From the NCBI GenBank assembly GCA_903970575.1, contig CAJCJC010000489.1, positions 1 through 9,790 on the forward strand: a stretch of 9,790 nucleotides of DNA, read 5' to 3'. The notes under the pieces are model-generated. The model had not been told where the DNA came from. It did not search any database and worked only from the letters and a program-made list of their open reading frames with translations. Positions 1 to 5,350 of the stretch are shown in pieces (the stretch's first letter is position 1; every line of letters starts with the position of its first letter). This DNA comes from Alphaproteobacteria bacterium. Its GTDB lineage: Bacteria; Pseudomonadota; Alphaproteobacteria; BOG-932; Roseiterribacteraceae. Both the position numbers and the translations under genes were made by a program.

Positions 1-1
1 C

Positions 2-109
2 AAGCTGCCTCAGGGGGATCAGATCGAAGACGATACGTCCTTCCTGCATGTCATCCCGATCACGACGGAGCATCCGACGAGTTCGGATGGGTCGGTTCCG
101 ACGAACTGA
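2..109 (+). CDS. 3' end of an unrecognised gene (5' truncated by window edge)
   Basis: The plus-strand frame that starts at base 2 is open from the window edge to a TGA at 107-109 and gives about 35 residues, including DDTSFLHVIPITTEHP. Third codon positions are mostly G or C, as in neighbouring genes, and the peptide looks like an ordinary soluble C-terminus. It ends 28 bp before the stop of the convergent lactate permease, which is a natural gene boundary. I do not recognise the family from so short a piece. The opposite strand also reads a short open stretch here ending in GRIVFDLIP, so the strand assignment is moderately uncertain. Confidence 0.45.
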   Translation, partial: KLPQGDQIEDDTSFLHVIPITTEHPTSSDGSVPTN

Positions 110-137
110 CCCGTTCGCCACGCACTTCCAATCAAGG

Positions 138-1745
138 TCAACCGCCGGGAATAATTCCGGGGATCACATATTGCTCCAGCGCGACGAGCAACCCGAGGAT
201 CAAGGTGAGGATGACGCTGTGCCAGAAGGTGCGGGCGAACACGACGCCCTCGCGGCCCTTCAAATCCGTCACCGCGACGCCGGTCGCGATATTCTGGGGT
301 GAGATCATCTTGCCCATCACGCCGCCCGAGGAGTTGGTCGCCGCGAACAGCACCGGGCTTAGCCCCAACTGTCGGGCGGCGACCACTTGCAAATTTCCAA
401 ACAACGCGTTGCCGGAGGTATCGCTGCCGGACAGGAACACCGCGATCCATCCAAGGAAGGGCGATAGCAGCACGAAAGCCTGCCCCGCCGACGCGGCTGC
501 CTTGCCCAGCGTATAGGCGAGCCCGGCATAGTTCATGAGATAGGCGAGGCCAACGATGAACATCACGGTCAAGACCGCGAGCCATGCCTGCTTGATCGTC
601 CGCCCGATGCAGCCGAAGAAGGCCGACGGCGACACCCGAAAGATCAGCGCGGTCAGAATCGCCGACAGCAGGATCGCGGTGCCGGTCGCGAGCGGCTGAA
701 AGCTCCAGATCGCCGCATAGGGTTTGTCATTGTAAAGCGTGATCGCGATGGCGTTATGCAGGCCGGGCCAATTGATCGCGGTCTGCCCCACGCCGGCGAC
801 CTTGAAGGAAGTCCACAGGATCACGACGGCGGAAACCAGGAGCCACGGGACCCAACCCTGCCAAGCGGCGACCTTGGCGCCGGTGCGCTGGCTCGCCAGC
901 GGCGCCGTGATCATGAACGCGGGATCCGGCGCCGGTTTCCAGACGCGCAGGAACAGGAGCGTCACCGCCAGAGAGCCCAGCGAGGCCAGCACGTCGGTCA
1001 AAGCGTAATCGATGAAATTAGACGCGATGAACTGCGATACGGCGAAGCTTCCGCCCGCCACCAAAAGCATCGGCCACAGCGCCGCGACCGAGCGCCGGCC
1101 GCCATAGAGCGCCATGACATAGAATGGCAGGATCAGCGCCATGACGGGAAGCTGCCGCCCGATCATCGCGCCCAAGGTCGCGGCCGGCAGGCCCGTGACC
1201 GCGCCCAGCACCGTGACGGGCGCGCCCAGCGCGCCGAACGCCACCGGCGCGGTGTTGAAGATCAGCACGAAGGCCAGCGCCTCGATCGGTGGATAGCCCA
1301 CAAGAATCAAAAGGGCGCTGGTGATCGCGACCGGCGTGCCGAAGCCCGACACGCCCTCCAGCAACGCCCCGAAGCAGAACCCGACAACCACCAGCACAAC
1401 CCGGCGATCGTTGGGCAGATACGCGATGATCCAGTCGCGGAACGCGTCAAAGCGTCCGCTTACGACCGCGATATTGTAGAGAAGCAGAGCGTTCAGCACG
1501 ATCCACATGACCGGCCACAGCGCGAAGACCATGCCGTTGACCGCGGCGTCAAGCGCCAGGCCCACCGGCAATTGCCAAGCCGTGACCGCGACGATCAGCC
1601 CGACGATCAAACCGGCCAATGCCGCCTGCCACCCAGGCCGCCGCAAAAGCCCCAGCAGCACCAACACCGTCAGGATCGGCAACGCCGCGACCAGGAAGGA
1701 CAGGAAGAGATTATCGCCGACAGGCGTCAGAAGCTGATGAAACAC
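138..1745 (-). CDS. lldP: L-lactate permease (LctP/LldP family transporter)
   Basis: This 535-residue polytopic inner-membrane protein belongs to the lactate permease family, which takes up L-lactate (often also D-lactate and glycolate) with protons; E. coli LldP has about 550 residues. Hydrophobic segments run the whole length, consistent with 12-14 helices. Family hallmarks are the LEGVSGFGTPVAI block (about residues 129-141), NTAPVAFGALGAPV (164-177), and the strongly conserved C-terminal region with GSDTSGNALFGNLQ (440-453), TNSSGGVMGK and SPQNIATG (482-489). The start is a GTG at 1743-1745, supported by GAGGGAAG at 1753-1760 on the minus strand, 7 nt upstream. No lactate dehydrogenase or LldR-type regulator is next to it, so it appears to be a single-gene unit. 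Substrate specificity beyond short hydroxy-acids cannot be read from the sequence. Confidence 0.95.
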   Translation of the reverse strand: MFHQLLTPVGDNLFLSFLVAALPILTVLVLLGLLRRPGWQAALAGLIVGLIVAVTAWQLPVGLALDAAVNGMVFALWPVMWIVLNALLLYNIAVVSGRFDAFRDWIIAYLPNDRRVVLVVVGFCFGALLEGVSGFGTPVAITSALLILVGYPPIEALAFVLIFNTAPVAFGALGAPVTVLGAVTGLPAATLGAMIGRQLPVMALILPFYVMALYGGRRSVAALWPMLLVAGGSFAVSQFIASNFIDYALTDVLASLGSLAVTLLFLRVWKPAPDPAFMITAPLASQRTGAKVAAWQGWVPWLLVSAVVILWTSFKVAGVGQTAINWPGLHNAIAITLYNDKPYAAIWSFQPLATGTAILLSAILTALIFRVSPSAFFGCIGRTIKQAWLAVLTVMFIVGLAYLMNYAGLAYTLGKAAASAGQAFVLLSPFLGWIAVFLSGSDTSGNALFGNLQVVAARQLGLSPVLFAATNSSGGVMGKMISPQNIATGVAVTDLKGREGVVFARTFWHSVILTLILGLLVALEQYVIPGIIPGG

Positions 1746-1958
1746 GAGCAGACTTCCCTCAGTGGTGCATTTTGAAATTAATTATCCCCCACCGTAGCGA
1801 ATTAATAGCCTGCCAAGAAAAAAATCCCTTCGACCGCGCAATAAAATTAAACTCTCTCGACGCTTGCCTCGGCGATCTTGAGCGGATGACCTCCTTGTCG
1901 CATTTTAGCGCGCAACGTTGCGGCGGCGGTTGTCATATCGCGACCAAGAGAGGGGCCG
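1746..1958. promoter_or_regulatory. AT-rich divergent intergenic region between lldP and the transglycosylase gene
   Basis: This 213-bp gap separates two divergent genes and must hold both promoters. Its lldP-proximal half (about 1766-1856) is markedly AT-rich against the GC-rich surroundings. It contains the palindrome AATTAATT at 1776-1783, a related AATTAAT at 1800-1806, and an A-run near 1818-1825. A GATAAT hexamer on the minus strand (1781-1786) is a possible -10 element for lldP, but no good -35 partner is visible. On the plus side TTGAGC (1878-1883) precedes a CATTTT-like -10, also weak. A perfect 12-bp palindrome, CGCAACGTTGCG, lies at 1911-1922, 36 bp before the transglycosylase start. 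Exact promoter positions are not established. Confidence 0.5.
1753..1760 (-). promoter_or_regulatory. Ribosome binding site for lldP, deciding a GTG start
   Basis: On the minus strand GAGGGAAG lies 7 nt before the GTG codon at 1743-1745. This purine-rich Shine-Dalgarno-like sequence, together with the lack of any nearby ATG in frame, fixes the non-ATG start. Confidence 0.65.
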
Positions 1959-2786
1959 ATGGCTGTCTGTAATGATGGATGCGGCGCTGGCGCCACCCGC
2001 ATTGCGTGTCTCTTGGCGCTGGTTCTTTGCGTTGCGTCGACCGGATGCGCGACGCGGCGTTCCGCCTCCAACGCGCATTATGGCTCGAGTCGACCCACAT
2101 ATCGGCCGGCGCTCCGCTACGCCCCGCCGCCGGGCTCCGCGAGCGACCCCTGGGGGCCGTATATCCTTGAGGCGTCCGCGCGTTTCGGCGTTCCGCAGGC
2201 CTGGATCCGCGCGGTCATGCGCCAGGAATCCGGTGGCGCTCAGTTTCAGGGTGGCGTGCCCACCACCTCGCCGGTCGGCGCGATGGGATTGATGCAGGTC
2301 ATGCCCGATACCTACGCGATCTTGCGCGACCGCTATGGCCTGGGCGGCGACCCGTATGATCCGCACGACAATATCCTGGCGGGCGCGGCCTATATCCGTG
2401 AGATGTACGACGCATATGGCTTTCCAAGCTTTCTCGCCGCTTATAACGCCGGCCCGCATATGCTTGAAGCCTGCCTGATCGCCGGCGCGCCGTTGCCTCG
2501 GGAAACCATCTTGTACCTGTCTTCGGTGGCGCCGCAACTGCGCCCTTACGCGACGCCGTCCGGGCCGCTCGCCGTTTACGCCGACCTCCCTGTCGAGATG
2601 CCGGCGGATGAGCTCAATCGCCGAAGTCTGCTTGGCCAACCTCCGCCGGTGGCAAACGCGTCCGCCGTTATGCGGGTCATGCCCTGCATACCGCCTGCCT
2701 CCGATTATTCGGCGGACAGGCTGAACGGACAAGAGCTTGCTTCGGAGGGGGCGCCGGATGGAATCGCCGCGCTTTTGAACCGTTGA
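1959..2786 (+). CDS. Lipoprotein lytic transglycosylase (SLT domain, GH23-like)
   Basis: The 275-residue product is a predicted periplasmic, membrane-anchored lytic transglycosylase that would cleave the MurNAc-GlcNAc bond of peptidoglycan to give 1,6-anhydro ends. The N-terminus has a hydrophobic signal stretch (about 14-29) ending in STGC, giving a lipidated Cys30, then a proline- and serine-rich linker. The SLT domain spans about 66-170. It shows the catalytic glutamate in RQESGG (Glu90), the GLMQVMP motif (110-116) and AAYNAGP (160-166), the three classic SLT blocks. The C-terminal roughly 100 residues have no recognised motif. The ATG at 1959 has GAGAGG at 1948-1953, 5 nt upstream. The lipobox is imperfect (Ser at -3), so lipidation is likely but not certain. 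The gene stands alone and transcribes away from lldP. Confidence 0.9.
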   Translation: MAVCNDGCGAGATRIACLLALVLCVASTGCATRRSASNAHYGSSRPTYRPALRYAPPPGSASDPWGPYILEASARFGVPQAWIRAVMRQESGGAQFQGGVPTTSPVGAMGLMQVMPDTYAILRDRYGLGGDPYDPHDNILAGAAYIREMYDAYGFPSFLAAYNAGPHMLEACLIAGAPLPRETILYLSSVAPQLRPYATPSGPLAVYADLPVEMPADELNRRSLLGQPPPVANASAVMRVMPCIPPASDYSADRLNGQELASEGAPDGIAALLNR

Positions 2787-2861
2787 CCGCCAGCCCGGTT
2801 ATTCCCGTCACGTGCGCCGTCGCGCCCAGGAGACTAGGAAACGCGAATGCAGGGCTGGCGG
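2787..2861. repeat. Inverted repeat with 10-bp perfect arms in a convergent intergenic region
   Basis: CCGCCAGCCC at 2787-2796 is exactly complementary to GGGCTGGCGG at 2852-2861, leaving a 55-nt loop. It occupies most of the gap between the transglycosylase stop (2786) and the end of the convergent decarboxylase-family gene (2884). No T-run follows either arm, so it is not a standard intrinsic terminator. It could be a large transcript-end hairpin for either strand, or a coincidence in GC-rich DNA. Confidence 0.4.
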
Positions 2862-2883
2862 AGGCGCGCCGAGCATGGCGCCT

Positions 2884-3663
2884 TCAGGCCCCCGTTTGTT
2901 TGATCGTGATCAAGTCGCCGTATTCGCGCATGAACGTGACGTCCTGGACGCAGAAACCCTCGACCTTTACGGCGCCGAACGATGAGGCGCGCCAGTCGCC
3001 CGGCGTTGGGGTGGGGTATTCGTCGGGGCTGCGCCAGAATTTGAGCGTTCCATGGCCATGCCAGGGGTCGCCCAGATACGCGTCGCGCAGAGGCAGGCAG
3101 TAAACGTCTCCGCCATCGCGGCCGCCGAAATAAAATCCGTTGATCGGCGGCGGCTCCACGCGAGCCACGCCGTCGAGCGCGCCTTCGAAATGCATTAGCG
3201 GGCTGCCATAGGTCGATACGTCGACCATGAAGGGGACGGGGTCGGCCGGATCGCGATAGCGCTCTTCAACAGGATACAGCGCGGTGACCTCGATATCGGC
3301 CAGCTTCTTGTGCCAAAGGCCGCCGCCATAGCCCATCGACCAGCCGCGTTCCTCCCACATCAAGAGGTTGATATGGCGCGGTTCGAGGCCGCGCGGCCCG
3401 CCCATGACCGCGAGGCTGACCTGGCGATACTGGCTGAACGCGGGCGGGAGAAACGGCCGATCGACCGGGCCGAATTTCAGCTCGAAAACCTTGGCGAAGG
3501 CGCGGTGGCTGTCCACCAGCTCGAACGCGTCGGACACGAAGGGGCGCAGATCGTTTTCCGTGGCGAACATAATCTGCGTCACCTTTCCCGCGACGCGGAT
3601 CAAGGTCGGGGCGGATTCCGTGGCGGTTTCGGGAGCGCGGTCAGTCGTTTGAGGAGATTGCAT
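2884..3663 (-). CDS. Acetoacetate decarboxylase superfamily protein
   Basis: The 259-residue product matches the acetoacetate decarboxylase (ADC) beta-barrel family in length and layout. The key feature is WHKKLAD (Lys119-Lys120 from the chosen start), equivalent to the paired lysines of classical ADC, of which the first forms the Schiff base with a beta-keto acid. The position expected to carry the acidic partner (the Glu of a Tyr-x-Glu motif) appears to be Gln81 in SQYRQ, so simple decarboxylation of acetoacetate is not assured. Other superfamily members such as Swit_4259 of Sphingomonas wittichii use the lysine for aldol-type chemistry. I chose ATG 3661-3663 because AAGGA at 3671-3675 sits 7 nt upstream; a GTG at 3708 would add 15 residues without such a site. 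The gene is divergent from a MerR-type regulator that may control it. The natural substrate is unknown. Confidence 0.8.
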   Translation of the reverse strand: MQSPQTTDRAPETATESAPTLIRVAGKVTQIMFATENDLRPFVSDAFELVDSHRAFAKVFELKFGPVDRPFLPPAFSQYRQVSLAVMGGPRGLEPRHINLLMWEERGWSMGYGGGLWHKKLADIEVTALYPVEERYRDPADPVPFMVDVSTYGSPLMHFEGALDGVARVEPPPINGFYFGGRDGGDVYCLPLRDAYLGDPWHGHGTLKFWRSPDEYPTPTPGDWRASSFGAVKVEGFCVQDVTFMREYGDLITIKQTGA

Positions 3664-3670
3664 GCGATTT

Positions 3671-3675
3671 TCCTT
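3671..3675 (-). promoter_or_regulatory. Ribosome binding site deciding the ADC-family start at 3663
   Basis: Minus-strand AAGGA followed by 7 nt and ATG. It favours the internal ATG over the GTG at 3708 that would otherwise give the longest reading frame. Confidence 0.6.
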
Positions 3676-3733
3676 GGCGCCATTGAGCGTGGCCGGCGCA
3701 TCGGCCACTTGCTTCGCGCCCGTTTACTATTCC

Positions 3734-3782
3734 ACCGATAACGCGCGCATGGGTAGTCATTACCGCGCGACCAACCGATAAC
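3734..3782 (-). repeat. Pair of 9-bp direct repeats, possible operator half-sites
   Basis: ACCGATAAC occurs at 3734-3742 and again at 3774-3782, exactly 40 bp apart (GTTATCGGT on the minus strand). Between them is a small dyad, GGTA-N5-TACC (3752-3764), flanked by GC alternations. The block lies upstream of the ADC-family gene in the divergent intergenic region, where a regulator would be expected to bind. The distance is close to four helical turns, so both copies would face the same side of DNA. Function is inferred from position only. Confidence 0.35.
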
Positions 3783-3862
3783 CATATGCAGGTGAATGGT
3801 GGTTTGGAGACGGGCCGCTTTTGGCGAGGAACCCCCGCTATGAAGACGTCCGCCGATTTCAC

Positions 3863-3893
3863 TTGCACCGGCCCTTGGGGCAGGCCGGATAAG
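3863..3893 (+). promoter_or_regulatory. MerR-type promoter/operator of the TipAS-like regulator
   Basis: TTGCAC (3863-3868) and GATAAG (3888-3893) form a -35/-10 pair separated by 19 bp instead of the usual 17. A perfect dyad, CCGGCC (3868-3873) and GGCCGG (3883-3888) with a 9-bp gap, is centred at 3878, the exact midpoint of the spacer. MerR-family activators bind such spacer-centred dyads and untwist over-long promoters. Placement just before a MerR-family gene suggests autoregulation. The -35 matches consensus at only three positions, and GC-rich dyads can arise by chance. Confidence 0.5.
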
Positions 3894-3907
3894 GCGGTTC
3901 GTTCGAG

Positions 3908-3913
3908 AAAGGA
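3908..3913 (+). promoter_or_regulatory. Ribosome binding site supporting a TTG start at 3921
   Basis: AAAGGA ends 7 nt before TTG 3921-3923. It lies about 15 nt downstream of the proposed -10 element, so it would fall in a short leader. An upstream ATG at 3840 also has a reasonable GAGGAA, but would start before the proposed promoter. Confidence 0.5.
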
Positions 3914-3920
3914 CGGCACA

Positions 3921-4727
3921 TTGGCGAAATCTGGACCTTACCTCCGCTCTGCTGAAGTCGCTCGCCGGTTAGCGGTGAGCGGGAAGGCATTGCGGCTGTA
4001 CGAGGCGCACGGCTTGCTCCGAGCCGAGCGGACACCAGCCGGCTGGCGGGTCTACGGACCCGAACAGATCGGACGCCTGCACCAAGTGATCGCCCTCAAG
4101 AGCTTCGGCTTTCCGCTCAGCCGGATCGCCGAACTCCTCTCCGGCGGTCTTCCCGATTTGGCGACTTTCCTGGAGCTGCACGAGCAGGTGTTGCGCCAGG
4201 AAGCGAAGCGAGTCGACCAGGCGCTCCGGCTGCTGTCGGCGGCGCGAGCCAAGCTCGCCGAGCACGGCAGCCTTTCCTCGGACGATTTGATGAACCTTAC
4301 CAAGGAAACCGCGATGACCGACAAGCGCAACGACGATCTGGCCGCCGCCTATCAGGCGGTCGCCGCCAAACACTTTTCCCCGACCGACCAGGCGACCCTC
4401 GCCGCCAACGGCTATGGGGGCATGGACAAGGCCGATGCCGATTGGGAAGCGTTGTACGGCGAGGCCACCCGGCTAATGAAGTCCGGCGATCCTTCCTCGC
4501 CCGAAGCGATGGACCTTGCCCGGCGTTGGATGGGCAAGGTGTTCGAGGCAACGGGAGGTGACCCTGCGCTGACTCGCAAGATGAGGACCGTGGCGCGCGA
4601 GACGCATGAGCAGCCTGCCTTTGCGGCTGCGTCAAACTCGTCAAATGACATCATGGACTTCGTTGGACAAGCTTACGGCGCGGCCATCGCGGTGGGTATC
4701 ATGCCAAAACCAGACGACGCAGCCTGA
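3921..4727 (+). CDS. MerR-family transcriptional regulator with TipAS-like effector domain
   Basis: From TTG 3921 the product has 268 residues. Residues 7-75 are a MerR winged helix-turn-helix (YLRSAEVARRL, then ALRLYEAHGLLR and the GWRVYGPEQI wing), followed by a dimerisation helix with heptad-like leucines (about 95-125). The remaining roughly 140 residues resemble the TipAS domain, which in Streptomyces TipA binds thiopeptide antibiotics; many proteobacterial relatives have unknown ligands. The domain here is divergent and I cannot name a ligand. I prefer TTG over ATG 3840 because a MerR-type promoter lies between them and because homology begins just after the TTG. If ATG 3840 is used the protein is 295 residues, with a featureless N-terminal extension. 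It is divergent from the ADC-family gene, the likeliest target besides itself. Confidence 0.85.
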   Translation: MAKSGPYLRSAEVARRLAVSGKALRLYEAHGLLRAERTPAGWRVYGPEQIGRLHQVIALKSFGFPLSRIAELLSGGLPDLATFLELHEQVLRQEAKRVDQALRLLSAARAKLAEHGSLSSDDLMNLTKETAMTDKRNDDLAAAYQAVAAKHFSPTDQATLAANGYGGMDKADADWEALYGEATRLMKSGDPSSPEAMDLARRWMGKVFEATGGDPALTRKMRTVARETHEQPAFAAASNSSNDIMDFVGQAYGAAIAVGIMPKPDDAA

Positions 4728-4730
4728 TAG

Positions 4731-5294
4731 GAACGCCGGTCGATCCGCATGAAATTCCGATCTGAGATCGACCGGTTCCCCTAGCCTCGGACCAGAAAGT
4801 GAGCTGAACGCCGTCGAGCAGGAGAATGTCGCACGAGGCCAAGAATGGGCGGAGCGTCGGCGCACGAAGGATTTACGCGATGAAAAATTCATCAAGGACC
4901 TTCATCGACGCATGTTCGGGGACGTCTGGAGATGGGCGGGGAAATATCGCGCCACCGAACGCAATATCGGAATTCACCCCTGGAAGATCGCGATGGAGAT
5001 GCGCGTGCTTCTAGACGACGTGGAACTCTGGATCGAAAGAGACGTCTACCCGCCGGATGAGATCGCCCTCCGCTTCCATCATCGGCTTACTTTCATTCAT
5101 CCCTTTCCCAACGGCAACGGGCGCCGCGCTCGCCTCATGGCCGATCTGCAGGTGATAGGGCTGGGCGGCCGCCGGTTCACGTGGGACAGGGAAAGTTTGC
5201 GCGATCCGGGGACCTCAGAAGGCGTTATATCGCCGCGCTGCACGCCGCGGATCGGCATGATATCGCGCCGCTCCTGGACTTTGCGAGGTCATGA
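4731..5294 (+). pseudogene. Broken Fic-domain gene, 'mobile mystery protein B' type
   Basis: The family (about 200 residues) carries a Fic domain, which in active members transfers AMP or a related group to target proteins. Here the family sequence is spread over three frames. GTPVDPHEIP begins near 4730; a frame change near 4758 (tga in the first frame) leads into the main segment with ELNAVEQENVARG and LHRRMFGDVWRWAG. The Fic loop HPFPNGNGRRAR follows (His codon 5098-5100). After RDPGTS, near 5216, the frame shifts again and RRRYIAALHAADRHD to LLDFARS ends at TGA 5292-5294. Both breaks look like single-base deletions. No start codon is present upstream of TPVDP, where the neighbouring regulator ends. 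The partner antitoxin-like protein A gene is absent. An ATG at 4912 could yield a truncated protein with a wrong C-terminus, probably not functional. Confidence 0.85.
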
Positions 5295-5302
5295 AAATCC
5301 GG

Positions 5303-5319
5303 TCGCCCTAAAAGGGCGA
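5303..5319 (-). terminator. Short hairpin downstream of nnr, weak terminator candidate
   Basis: TCGCCCT (5303-5309) pairs perfectly with AGGGCGA (5313-5319) across a 3-nt loop. On the minus strand it follows the nnr stop by about 30 nt, and a TTTT occurs a few bases after the stem rather than directly behind it. A further perfect palindrome, GGAAGCTTCC, is at 5329-5338. Termination is plausible but unproven. Confidence 0.3.
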
Positions 5320-5350
5320 TGCCCAGTCGGAAGCTTCCCGCTTAGGCCGC

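Noticed and set aside
19..80. Minus-strand alternative at the left edge ending in GRIVFDLIP
   Set aside because: It could be coding, but the plus-strand frame is open from the edge, has better third-position GC and stops just before the convergent lldP end; retained only as an alternative.
756..1775. Long plus-strand open frame (339 codons) opposite lldP
   Set aside because: Its product is a low-complexity run rich in Arg, Gln, Asp and His, typical of the antisense of a GC-rich membrane protein gene; the lldP frame carries all family motifs.
1905..2732. Minus-strand open frame opposite the transglycosylase gene
   Set aside because: Arg/Gly-rich shadow; the plus strand shows signal peptide, lipobox and all SLT motifs with a ribosome binding site.
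3786..3920. N-terminal extension of the regulator from ATG 3786 or ATG 3840
   Set aside because: No MerR homology in this stretch and a likely promoter lies inside it; ATG 3840 does have GAGGAA 8 nt upstream, so it is disfavoured rather than excluded.
5303..5338. Hairpins and GGAAGCTTCC palindrome as an attachment site or mobile-element end
   Set aside because: No matching copy occurs on the other side of the Fic remnant and no target duplication is visible, so a mobile-element boundary is not supported.
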